A stretch of 64,000 nucleotides of DNA from positions 201,997 to 265,996 of the forward strand of contig CAKUUC010000001.1 in NCBI GenBank assembly GCA_934692625.1. The letters are read 5' to 3'. Position 1 is the first letter of the stretch, and each line of letters opens with the position of its first letter. Shown one piece after another: positions 1 through 8,495 of this stretch. The translations under genes and the position numbers were made by a program. The DNA is from an uncultured Candidatus Melainabacteria bacterium. GTDB lineage: Bacteria > Cyanobacteriota > Vampirovibrionia > Gastranaerophilales > Gastranaerophilaceae. The notes under the pieces were generated by a model. The model was not told where the DNA came from. It saw nothing but the letters and a program-made list of their open reading frames with translations, and searched no databases.

Positions 1-938
1 TCGTTAAAGAAGATATTACTCCATCACAAATTATTACAAAAGACAGTTTAAGAAACATGATTACTGCGGATTTAGCATTAGGCGGTTCGACAAATACATT
101 TTTACATACTCTTGCAATTGCAAATGCCGGTGGAATCGACATAACTTTGAATGATTTTGATGAAATTAGTAAATATGTTCATCAAATTGTAAAAATAAAT
201 CCATCATCAACAATGACTATGGCAGATTTTCACTATGCCGGCGGAGTTCCTGCGGTTGCAAAATCTTTAGCCTCTGCGAATTTGTTAGCAGATACTCCTA
301 CTCTGTCTGGAAAATCCGTATTAGAAATAGCAGAGAATGCTCAAATCGATACGTCTATTATTCCTTATTATAAGGATTCAAAATACACCAAGGCGGGTTT
401 GAGTGTTTTGTATGGCAATTTGGCACAAGGCGGTTGTGTTATAAAAACGTCTGGTGTTGATTCCGATTGCTATGAGTTTTCTGGAGTTGCAAGAACTTTT
501 GATAGCGAAGAAGATGCTATGTCAGCGTTAGAAAATGATTTGATAAAAGAAGGTGACGTTATCGTTATTCGTTACGAAGGTCCAAAAGGTGGTCCAGGAA
601 TGCGTGAAATGCTTGCTCCTACATCTCTTTTGGTAGGCAAAGGTTTAGGTAAAAAATGTGCGTTAATAACAGATGGCAGATTCTCCGGAGCAACTCGTGG
701 CATTTGTATCGGTCACGTTGTGCCGGAAGCCGCAAATGGCGGAGTTATTGCACTTGTTAAAGACGGTGACAAAATAGATATAAATATTAATAAACAAACA
801 TTAAATCTTTTAGTTTCTGATGATGAGTTGGAAAAAAGAAGAGCAGAATTAAAACCGTTTGAACTTAAATGTAAATCGGGGTACTTGGCAAAATACGCCA
901 AAAATGTTCAAGATGCCTCACATGGAGCGATTGTATGA
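1..938 (+). CDS. ilvD: Dihydroxy-acid dehydratase, C-terminal 311 residues (5' end outside window)
   Basis: The enzyme dehydrates 2,3-dihydroxy acids to 2-keto acids in valine, leucine and isoleucine synthesis, using an Fe-S cluster. The reading frame is open from base 3, so the gene enters from the left; the first ATG at 57 is internal. Family landmarks are ALGGSTNTFLH near the left edge, GPKGGPGMREM, and GRFSGATRG followed by GHVVPEAANGG, which carries the serine thought to act as base. About 245 N-terminal residues, including most cluster cysteines, lie outside the window given a usual length near 555. The stop overlaps the next start (ATGA), so it is probably co-transcribed with uppS. Confidence 0.96.
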   Translation, partial: VKEDITPSQIITKDSLRNMITADLALGGSTNTFLHTLAIANAGGIDITLNDFDEISKYVHQIVKINPSSTMTMADFHYAGGVPAVAKSLASANLLADTPTLSGKSVLEIAENAQIDTSIIPYYKDSKYTKAGLSVLYGNLAQGGCVIKTSGVDSDCYEFSGVARTFDSEEDAMSALENDLIKEGDVIVIRYEGPKGGPGMREMLAPTSLLVGKGLGKKCALITDGRFSGATRGICIGHVVPEAANGGVIALVKDGDKIDININKQTLNLLVSDDELEKRRAELKPFELKCKSGYLAKYAKNVQDASHGAIV

Positions 939-1651
939 CAGATTTAAAGATTAAAAATATAGTAGAAGAAACAAACTTGCGCCATATTGCAATAATTATG
1001 GATGGTAACAGACGTTGGGCAAAGGAGAAAAATTTACCATCAGCATTTGGGCATAAAAAAGGTGTTGAAGCTTTAAAAACTACTTTGCGTGCGTGTAATG
1101 ACTTTGGAATTAAATATTTGACGGTTTATGCATTTTCAACTGAAAATTGGAAACGTAAGCAAGAAGAAGTTGACTTTTTGATGGATTTGGTTGCCGTTAC
1201 GCTTACTAATGAACTTGCAGAAATGCACAAAGAAAATGTTCAAATTAGATTTATCGGTGATTTAACAAAATTGTCCGATAAACTTCAAAAAGTGCTTGCT
1301 AATGCTGTGAAAACGACCAAAGATAATACTGGTGTAATTTTGCAAATTGCGTTGAATTACGGTTCTCGTGATGAAATTACAAATGCAGTGAAACAAATTG
1401 TTCATAACGGCGCTAAAGAGGAAGATATTACTCAAGATTTAATTTCTGAGTATTTATATACAAAAGGTGTTCCTGATCCGGATTTACTAATCAGAACGGG
1501 GGGAGAACAGAGAATATCTAACTATTTGTTATGGCAAATCGCATATTCAGAAATTCTTATTACTCCAAAATATTGGCCGGATTTTGATAAAAATTTATTG
1601 GCTGAATGTATAAATGAATTTAAGTTGAGGCAACGTAGATATGGAAAATAA
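935..1651 (+). CDS. uppS: Isoprenyl transferase (undecaprenyl diphosphate synthase)
   Basis: Cis-prenyltransferase that extends farnesyl diphosphate with isopentenyl diphosphate to make the undecaprenyl carrier lipid for peptidoglycan and surface glycans. At 238 residues it is the usual length. Residues 18-30 (IAIIMDGNRRWAK) contain the catalytic Asp23 and the diphosphate-binding GNRRW. FSTENW near residue 70 and LLIRTGGEQRISNY near residue 190 are the other signature blocks. The start overlaps the ilvD stop by 4 bases and the 3' end overlaps rdgB by 11 bases, so translation is likely coupled along this operon. Confidence 0.97.
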   Translation: MTDLKIKNIVEETNLRHIAIIMDGNRRWAKEKNLPSAFGHKKGVEALKTTLRACNDFGIKYLTVYAFSTENWKRKQEEVDFLMDLVAVTLTNELAEMHKENVQIRFIGDLTKLSDKLQKVLANAVKTTKDNTGVILQIALNYGSRDEITNAVKQIVHNGAKEEDITQDLISEYLYTKGVPDPDLLIRTGGEQRISNYLLWQIAYSEILITPKYWPDFDKNLLAECINEFKLRQRRYGK

Positions 1652-2225
1652 TATAAAAATTGTTTTTGCGACCGGTAATCCGCATAAAGTTCATGAAATT
1701 AACGAAATTTCTAAAGGTTCGGGGATAGAGTTTATTTTACCGCCAGTGGGTTTTGACCCTATAGAAAACGGTAAAGATTTTTTAGAAAATTCAGCAATAA
1801 AAGCAAAAGAGGCTGCAAGATTATCAAGTCAAATTTCATTGGCAGATGATTCCGGTTTGTGTGTAGATGTGTTAGATGGCGCTCCGGGGCTTTATTCAGC
1901 GAGGTATGCACCAACTCCACAAGAAAGAATAGATAAACTGTTGGGTAATCTTAATAATGTGACTAATAGAAAAGCAAAATTTGTTTGTGCTATGACATTG
2001 GTTGATGGCGATGGTAATATATTAAATCAAGAGGTAGGAGAGTGTTATGGTAATATTGCCAAGACTCAATTCGGTACTAATGGATTTGGTTATGACCCGA
2101 TTTTTGTACCAGATGGCTATGATATTACAATTGCTGAAATGTCAGAAGAAAAGAAAAATTCTATATCACATCGGAGTGTTGCTTTAAATAAAATGCTTGC
2201 TTACATAAAAAATCATCTTGGTTAA
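1641..2225 (+). CDS. rdgB: XTP/dITP diphosphatase (non-canonical purine NTP pyrophosphatase)
   Basis: Housecleaning enzyme of the HAM1/RdgB family that hydrolyses XTP, dITP and ITP to monophosphates, keeping deaminated purines out of DNA and RNA. At 194 residues it is full length. FATGNPHKVHEI at residues 9-20, LADDSGLCVDVLDGAPGLYS with the metal-binding acidic pair, FGTNGFGYDPIF and the C-terminal SHRSVAL are all present. The start lies inside the end of uppS. No terminator-like hairpin follows before the efflux genes. Confidence 0.97.
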   Translation: MENNIKIVFATGNPHKVHEINEISKGSGIEFILPPVGFDPIENGKDFLENSAIKAKEAARLSSQISLADDSGLCVDVLDGAPGLYSARYAPTPQERIDKLLGNLNNVTNRKAKFVCAMTLVDGDGNILNQEVGECYGNIAKTQFGTNGFGYDPIFVPDGYDITIAEMSEEKKNSISHRSVALNKMLAYIKNHLG

Positions 2226-2310
2226 TTTGACACAAAAAGTACATTTATATTAAACTTAATATACACGTTGATTAGGATTTACCTCTAAATTTTTGATAGG
2301 GAGATATATA

Positions 2311-3486
2311 ATGAAGTCGAAAATTATAATAATTACGTTGATTATATTTGCGGCAATCGGTTTGAGATTTGCATATTCCGCAATGTTTTCAAACAAAGGA
2401 CGAGTAAGACAGGCTCCGGAAGTTGTAGTTGACAAAATCGCTGAAGGTGAAGTTGTACCGAGTTTTGAAGCGCCTGCTCGTATCGTTTCAAAATATCAAG
2501 TAAGTGTACTTGCCAGAATTTCTGGTTACTTGCAAAAAAGTTACTTTAAGGAAGGTGACTATGTAAAAGCCGGTCAAACGTTGTTTTTGATTGAACCTGC
2601 AGAGTATCAAAATGCATCAAGTGTTGCTGGTGCAAATGTTCAAAATATTCAAGCGCAACTTGATTATGCAGATAAGCAACTAGCAAGGGCTCAAGAACTT
2701 GTAGCAAAAGATTATATTGCAAAGTCTAGATATGATGAAATATTGGCAAATAGAAACGCATTGAAGGCGCAATTGAAGGCTGCACAGTCAACATACAGTG
2801 ATTCGAACAGAAATTTAGGTTATACAACCGTAAAAGCACCGGTAGATGGGCGAATTGGTATCATTGATGTAACGGTAGGAAACTATGTTTCTCCTACATC
2901 TGGTTCATTGACGACTATTAATAGTACAAATCCGATATATGTAACTTTTCCGATGCAGTCAAATGATTACATTGCTTTGACAAAATCTGATACTGATGCG
3001 AGTCAAAAACGGAAGGTTGAATTGTATTTTCAAAATGGGGAAAAGTATGAATTAGACGGTGTTCAAGACTTTTTGGATAACAAAGTTGATGATTCTACCG
3101 GTACTGTTACAATGCGTGCAACCTTCCAAAATCCTAAAAACAGACTTTTACATGGTGAATTTGTAAATGTAAAACTTTATGCAAATAATCCTGTTAAAGT
3201 GCCTGTAGTGCCTGTTGTGGCTGTTCAAGAAAACCAAGAAGGTAAATATGTTTATAAAATTGATGATAAAGGTTTGCCACAATTAACTTATATAAAAGTT
3301 CAAGGTCAATCAGGTAAAAACTGGATTGTAAAAGACGGCTTAAAGGCTGGCGATACTATTATTACAGAAGGAATTTTGAAAGTTATTCCTGGAACACCTG
3401 TTAAAATCGTTTCAAAAGAAGAAATGGCAAAACTAAACAAATCAATTGTCCAAAATTCAAATAAGAAAAAATCAAAGAAAAAATAA
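2311..3486 (+). CDS. RND efflux periplasmic adaptor (HlyD/AcrA family)
   Basis: Membrane fusion protein expected to join the inner-membrane RND pump to the outer-membrane channel. ATG 2311 is preferred over an in-frame TTG at 2293 because AGGGAGA lies 7 bases before it; this gives 391 residues. An N-terminal hydrophobic segment (about residues 4-22) anchors it. A lipoyl-like half (VSVLARISGYLQKSYFKEGD), a coiled-coil hairpin (about 95-160) and the second lipoyl half (TVKAPVDGRIG) follow, then beta-barrel and membrane-proximal domains. The end is Lys/Ser-rich. It is followed by the pump gene after 22 bases. Drug specificity cannot be read from the sequence. Confidence 0.95.
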   Translation: MKSKIIIITLIIFAAIGLRFAYSAMFSNKGRVRQAPEVVVDKIAEGEVVPSFEAPARIVSKYQVSVLARISGYLQKSYFKEGDYVKAGQTLFLIEPAEYQNASSVAGANVQNIQAQLDYADKQLARAQELVAKDYIAKSRYDEILANRNALKAQLKAAQSTYSDSNRNLGYTTVKAPVDGRIGIIDVTVGNYVSPTSGSLTTINSTNPIYVTFPMQSNDYIALTKSDTDASQKRKVELYFQNGEKYELDGVQDFLDNKVDDSTGTVTMRATFQNPKNRLLHGEFVNVKLYANNPVKVPVVPVVAVQENQEGKYVYKIDDKGLPQLTYIKVQGQSGKNWIVKDGLKAGDTIITEGILKVIPGTPVKIVSKEEMAKLNKSIVQNSNKKKSKKK

Positions 3487-3508
3487 TATATAAATTAGGG
3501 AAACAATA

Positions 3509-6500
3509 ATGTCAACAGAAAATAAAGGTAATTTGTTTATAAAACGTCCAAAATTAGCGATAGTAATATCACTGGCAATTTTACTTGCCGGAATTTTGAT
3601 GATAAAAACGCTACCACTTGAGGAATATCCTTCAATTACACCACCACAGGTTGTTGTTCAGGCAACTTACGCAGGTGCAAGTTCTGACGTTATTGAATCT
3701 ACTATTGCGGCACCGGTTGAGGCTCAATTGAACGGTGTTGATAATATGATTTATATGTCGTCAACCTCTCAAAACGGTTCCTATAAGTTGACATTATATT
3801 TTGATATCGGAACAGATCCGGATATGGCGGTAGTAAACGTTCAGAACCAGTTGCAACTTGTAACTCCTCGTTTGCCGGAAGAAGTTCGGCGATACGGCTT
3901 GTCAGTACGTAAAACGACCGGTGGTCCTGGATTGTTGATGATTTCTGTAAACTCTCCGCATAATTCTTATGATAACTTATTTATCGCAAATTATGCAGAT
4001 ATCTTTATTAAAGATGAAATTGCACGTATTAAAGGTGTAGGTACTGTTAGTGTATTTGGTTCATCATCTTATGCAATGCGTATATGGCTTGATGCTGATA
4101 AAATGGCAAATTATGGACTTTCCACAACTGATGTAACTAACGCAATTCAGGCACAAAATATTCAAACCCCTGCCGGTGATTTGGGTGTTGAACCTATGAA
4201 AAACAAACAGTTAATCAAACTTACTATGCGTACTAAAGGTCGTTTGAAATCCGCCGAAGAGTTTGAAGATATAATTATAAAATCATTGCCAAACGGTGCG
4301 CAAATTAAGCTGAAAGATGTTGCAAAAGTTGATTTAGGTGCAGAAAGTTACTCATATTTTTCACGTATTAGCGGTAAAAATTCTGCAATTGTTACAGTCA
4401 GTCAAATGCCGGAAGCAAACGCTATTCAATTGTCAAATAAAATTCAAAAGAAATTGGCAGAATTGAGCAAAACTTTCCCAAAAGATATTACATATAAAGT
4501 TCAACACGATGAAACGGAATTTGTACGAGAATCTATTCACGAAGTTGTAACTGCAGTAGCATTAGCCGTATTATTGGTATCAATTGTAACTTATATGTTT
4601 TTAGGTACTGCAAGAGCGGCATTTATTCCTTTTGCTGCAATTCCGGTTTCTTTAATTGGTGTATTTATTTTCATGAACTTATTTGGATTTTCAATAAACT
4701 TGTTGATTTTATTCGGATTGGTTCTTGCAGTTGGGCTGGTTGTAGATGATGCGATTGTTGTATTGGAAAACACTCAAAGACACATTCAGGACGGACTTGA
4801 CCCGAAAGAAGCGACAGAAGTAACAATGAAAGAGGTATTTGGTGCAGTTGTTGCAACATCATTGGTATTGATGGCGGTATTTGTTCCGGTATCGTTTATG
4901 GGTGGTATTACTGGTCGTATGTTCAGACAATTCGCACTGTGTATTGCTTCTTCAATCGGTTTGTCAACGATGGTTGCATTGACTTTAGCCCCTGCTCTTT
5001 GTTCTATGATTTTGAAAAAAGATACTCAGAAAGCGGATTTCAAATTTATTCAAATATTTGATGAATGGTTTAACGGAGTTCGTGACAAATATATTGAGGG
5101 TACTAAGGCGTTTATTAACTCGTGGAAATTAACTCTTGGAGTAATTCTTGGAATAACTGTATTATCAGGTTTTATGTTCTATCTGATTCCAAAAGGCTTT
5201 TTGCCAGCGGAAGACAGAGGTGCGTTGTTTACTCAAATTCAATTGCCTGAAGGCTCATCTGCTTCTAGAACTGATAGTGTAGCAAAAGATGTTGAAACTA
5301 AATTGAAAAAACTTCCCGGAGTCGCCGATACGATTTCATTGATTGGGTTTGACGGTGAAAATACGGCATTTATCGTATCTCACTTAAAGCCGTGGTCACA
5401 AAGAAAGTCAAAAGAAGAATCTATAGATGGTATAACCGGAAATATCAATGCACAATTTGCACATTTTCCTGGTGCTACAATTGCGACCTTCTCCCCACCT
5501 GCTATTACAGGTTTGGGTATGTTTGGCGGTTTTGAATACCAATTATTAGATAAGGGCGATAGATCTGCTGGTGAAATGTATCAACAGGCTCAAAACTTGA
5601 TGAATAAAGCACGACAAAATCCAAATTTTACTATGATTTATTCATCTTATACTGCGAATTTACCACAATTAATGATTGATGTTGATGTTGATAAAGCTAT
5701 GGCTCAAAATGTTCAAGTCACCGAGATTTACAACGCTATTGCTGCATATTTTGCAAAAACTTATGTTAATGACTTTAATAAATACGGTCGTGTTTATCGT
5801 GTTTATGTCCAAGCAGATGCGCCATATAGAGAAAAAATCTCAGACTTGAATAAAATTTATGTAAAAAATAACTTTGGTAAAATGGTACCATTGATGTCAG
5901 TTGTAAAAATTTCTAACATTGTCGGACCGTATACCAGAACTAGATTTAACATGTATCCGGCAATTACGATTAACGGAAGTGCACGTTCAGGCGTAAGTTC
6001 AGGTAAAGCAATGGAGATGATGGAAAAACTTTCTGATGAAGTTTTGCCGGATAATATGGGTTATTCATGGTCAGGTTCATCTTTACAAGAAAAACAATCC
6101 AGCGGACAAATCTTACCGATTTTGGTAATGTCTTTGGTATTTATTTTCTTGTTCTTGGTCGGACTGTATGAAAGTTGGTTCTTGCCAATAAGTGTACTAT
6201 TGGTTACTCCTGTTTCGCTTGTCGGAGCGCTAGTTTTTCAGTATGTTGCAGGTTATTCAATGGATTTGTATTCTCAAATCGGTTTGGTTATGTTAATCGG
6301 CTTGAGTACAAAACAGGCGATTCTTATTGTTGAATTTGCAAAAGATGCTCATGAAAGCGGAATGCCGATACGAGAAGCTGCGATGCAGGCTGCAAAATTA
6401 CGTTTCAGAGCGGTAATGATGACAAATATTGCGTTTATTTTAGGTTTGTTACCTCTTGTATTTGCGCAAGGTGCAGGTGCTGCCTCTCGACACTCTGTTG

Positions 6501-6643
6501 GTATGACAGTATTTGGTGGTATGATGGCGGTTGCATTCATTGGAACCTTCCTAGTTCCGGCATTTTACGTTATGGTTGAGGAATTTAAAATTTACATGTC
6601 AAGTAAAGTTTCAAAAATCAAAGAAAGTAAAAAAGATGCTTAA
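3509..6643 (+). CDS. RND multidrug efflux permease (AcrB/MexB, HAE1 type)
   Basis: Proton-driven inner-membrane pump of 1044 residues, the standard size for this family, with two halves of six membrane helices and large periplasmic loops. The proton-relay residues are visible: the Asp pair in GLVVDDAIVVLEN (TM4) and the Lys in GLSTKQAILIVEFA (TM10), equivalent to AcrB D407/D408 and K940. The N-terminus (FIKRPKLAIVISLAILLAG) is the usual TM1. It has an SD-like AGGGAA before its ATG and overlaps the tolC-like gene by 8 bases. No regulator gene is next to the operon. Confidence 0.97.
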   Translation: MSTENKGNLFIKRPKLAIVISLAILLAGILMIKTLPLEEYPSITPPQVVVQATYAGASSDVIESTIAAPVEAQLNGVDNMIYMSSTSQNGSYKLTLYFDIGTDPDMAVVNVQNQLQLVTPRLPEEVRRYGLSVRKTTGGPGLLMISVNSPHNSYDNLFIANYADIFIKDEIARIKGVGTVSVFGSSSYAMRIWLDADKMANYGLSTTDVTNAIQAQNIQTPAGDLGVEPMKNKQLIKLTMRTKGRLKSAEEFEDIIIKSLPNGAQIKLKDVAKVDLGAESYSYFSRISGKNSAIVTVSQMPEANAIQLSNKIQKKLAELSKTFPKDITYKVQHDETEFVRESIHEVVTAVALAVLLVSIVTYMFLGTARAAFIPFAAIPVSLIGVFIFMNLFGFSINLLILFGLVLAVGLVVDDAIVVLENTQRHIQDGLDPKEATEVTMKEVFGAVVATSLVLMAVFVPVSFMGGITGRMFRQFALCIASSIGLSTMVALTLAPALCSMILKKDTQKADFKFIQIFDEWFNGVRDKYIEGTKAFINSWKLTLGVILGITVLSGFMFYLIPKGFLPAEDRGALFTQIQLPEGSSASRTDSVAKDVETKLKKLPGVADTISLIGFDGENTAFIVSHLKPWSQRKSKEESIDGITGNINAQFAHFPGATIATFSPPAITGLGMFGGFEYQLLDKGDRSAGEMYQQAQNLMNKARQNPNFTMIYSSYTANLPQLMIDVDVDKAMAQNVQVTEIYNAIAAYFAKTYVNDFNKYGRVYRVYVQADAPYREKISDLNKIYVKNNFGKMVPLMSVVKISNIVGPYTRTRFNMYPAITINGSARSGVSSGKAMEMMEKLSDEVLPDNMGYSWSGSSLQEKQSSGQILPILVMSLVFIFLFLVGLYESWFLPISVLLVTPVSLVGALVFQYVAGYSMDLYSQIGLVMLIGLSTKQAILIVEFAKDAHESGMPIREAAMQAAKLRFRAVMMTNIAFILGLLPLVFAQGAGAASRHSVGMTVFGGMMAVAFIGTFLVPAFYVMVEEFKIYMSSKVSKIKESKKDA

Positions 6644-8045
6644 AAAATTATTGATAATTTTTATAATGATAATGATTTCACCAATTACCTTGGCTAAAAG
6701 TTTGGGTAATGATATCAATACGGACGAATACCCGCAAGGTGAACATGTTTTGCCTGAGGTAAAAGTTAATCCAAACTATGTCATATCAGGCTCTATTGAA
6801 AAAAATATTGATATGACTCTTGATAACTGTTTGAAACTTGCACTTGGTAATAATCCGCAAATTAACGCTGCTTTTCAAGATATTTTGGCATCTGATGCCA
6901 GAATTAAACAAGTATGGTCAAACTTTTTCCCCACAATTTCGTGGCAAACCGGCTATACTCGTTTAAGACAATTGCAATTGTCTGACGCTTTAGGACAAAG
7001 TTTGGAGTTTAATTACTATTTGCTAGGTCAAATTTCACTGCAAGAAATGCTCTATGACTTTGGAGTAACTCAAAATCAGGCAACAATCAGAAAATTAGAT
7101 TATGAAGGTTACAAAAAGACTTTTGAAGCCGTTGTTAATGATGTAATTTATCAAACTAAAGATGCTTACTACAATGTTTTATATGCTTATGAAAATCGTC
7201 GTGTAGCGCAAGATACCGTTGATAAATACCAATTATTTTACAATCAGGCAAAAGCGTTTTATTTGACAGGTGAAAATCCGAAAGTCGATGTTACAATTGC
7301 AGAAACAAACTTGAGTAATGCAAAATTAAAGCTTATTCAGGCTGAAAATGCAGTTAACTTGGCGATTGCAAAATTGAATAATGTTATGGGTGTGCCTTAT
7401 ATCGAAAGATACGATATTGTTGATAAATTGCAATATAAACCAGTTAATTTGTCCTTTGAGCAGGCAATTGATACAGCAAGAGATTCGCGTCCTGAATTGA
7501 AACTTGCAGAAATTAAAGTTGAAGGTGTTAATCAAACTATCAAATTAACAAAAAAATCGTTCTTCCCAACATTGAGTTTTGAAGGTCAATATCAACGAGG
7601 TGGTAAGTCTTGGAACTCTAATTATGGTTTTAATATTGGTGGTTATTTAACTTTCCCTACAATTAACGCAATGCTTATCAGAAATGAAATAAAAGAAGCC
7701 AAATATTTGTATGATAGAGAACTTGCGAATGCTCGAAATACACAAAATAGTATCTATTTAGAAATTCAGAATGCCTATTTGAAACTTGAAGAAAAACGTA
7801 ATCAACTTCCGGTTGCAATCTTAAACGTTAAACAATCTCGTGAAAATTACGAGTTATCTTATGGACGTTATCGTGTTGGTGAGGCATCTCCAACTGAATT
7901 AAAAGATGCTGAAAACACTTACGAACAAGCGCAATTAACCTATTATACTGCCTTGTACGAATACAATTCTGCTCGTGCTGAACTTGAAAAATCTATAGGC
8001 AAAAATATTCAAGAAGATGATGAAACAATTGAACTTGAAAAATAA
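6636..8045 (+). CDS. Outer-membrane efflux channel (TolC/OEP family)
   Basis: Outer-membrane exit duct of the tripartite pump. I place the start at ATG 6636, which overlaps the pump stop by 8 bases and is directly followed by a signal peptide (basic KK, a hydrophobic stretch, then an A-K cleavage region). The in-frame TTG at 6576 would put about 20 charged residues ahead of the signal. The mature part shows the duplicated OEP pattern of long amphipathic helices (for example NAYLKLEEKRNQLPVAI) and beta segments. It has 469 residues, a normal size. The tail is acidic (EDDETIELEK). Confidence 0.94.
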   Translation: MLKKLLIIFIMIMISPITLAKSLGNDINTDEYPQGEHVLPEVKVNPNYVISGSIEKNIDMTLDNCLKLALGNNPQINAAFQDILASDARIKQVWSNFFPTISWQTGYTRLRQLQLSDALGQSLEFNYYLLGQISLQEMLYDFGVTQNQATIRKLDYEGYKKTFEAVVNDVIYQTKDAYYNVLYAYENRRVAQDTVDKYQLFYNQAKAFYLTGENPKVDVTIAETNLSNAKLKLIQAENAVNLAIAKLNNVMGVPYIERYDIVDKLQYKPVNLSFEQAIDTARDSRPELKLAEIKVEGVNQTIKLTKKSFFPTLSFEGQYQRGGKSWNSNYGFNIGGYLTFPTINAMLIRNEIKEAKYLYDRELANARNTQNSIYLEIQNAYLKLEEKRNQLPVAILNVKQSRENYELSYGRYRVGEASPTELKDAENTYEQAQLTYYTALYEYNSARAELEKSIGKNIQEDDETIELEK

Positions 8046-8146
8046 TGCTTAATATTTGTTTACAAAAATAACATCAAAAAGGCAATTTTTTCGAACTTAA
8101 ATACTTTATATATATGTAAGATATAAAGAATAAGAGAGAGAAAAAA

Positions 8147-8395
8147 ATGATTTCAACTTCAGGACAAGCATTTGGTTCAATAACAAAAAGAAGATCTCGC
8201 AAAGGTCAACCAACAGAAATAAATTATTTGAGAAATAAAGACAGAAGAATGAGATTTAACAACTCACAAGATCCTATTTACTACGTGTTTGATTGTATTG
8301 AAAACAGACCAATGACAGTATTAGCAAAAGAGTTTGTAAAAGATTCATTCTTTGATGCTATAAACTTTGTAGCAAAGGTCGTTGTAAATCAATAG
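8147..8395 (+). CDS. Small basic protein of unknown function (82 aa)
   Basis: I do not recognise this protein. It is 82 residues, has no signal peptide or membrane segment, and begins with a flexible polar stretch (MISTSGQAFGSITKRR) followed by a strongly basic part and a C-terminal half with a hydrophobic pattern (ENRPMTVLAKEFVKDSFFDA). A purine-rich AGAGAGAG precedes the ATG. It stands alone between the efflux operon and a bidirectional terminator, so it is probably its own transcript. The N-terminal AFGS resembles, weakly, the F-x-G peptides seen near 51-53 kb. Confidence 0.7.
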   Translation: MISTSGQAFGSITKRRSRKGQPTEINYLRNKDRRMRFNNSQDPIYYVFDCIENRPMTVLAKEFVKDSFFDAINFVAKVVVNQ

Positions 8396-8441
8396 GAAAA
8401 ACAGGAAAGAAAAATTTAAGGAAAAAGGATAGGAAACAAAT

Positions 8442-8466
8442 AAAACGGTCATTTAGACCGTTTTTT
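8442..8466. terminator. Bidirectional rho-independent terminator
   Basis: AAAACGGTC and GACCGTTTT form a 9-bp stem around a 5-base ATTTA loop, with T-runs on both strands. It sits between the convergent 82-residue gene and the GH38 gene and can serve both. Confidence 0.85.
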
Positions 8467-8495
8467 ATTTTATTTGTAGTTATAAAATTTAGACT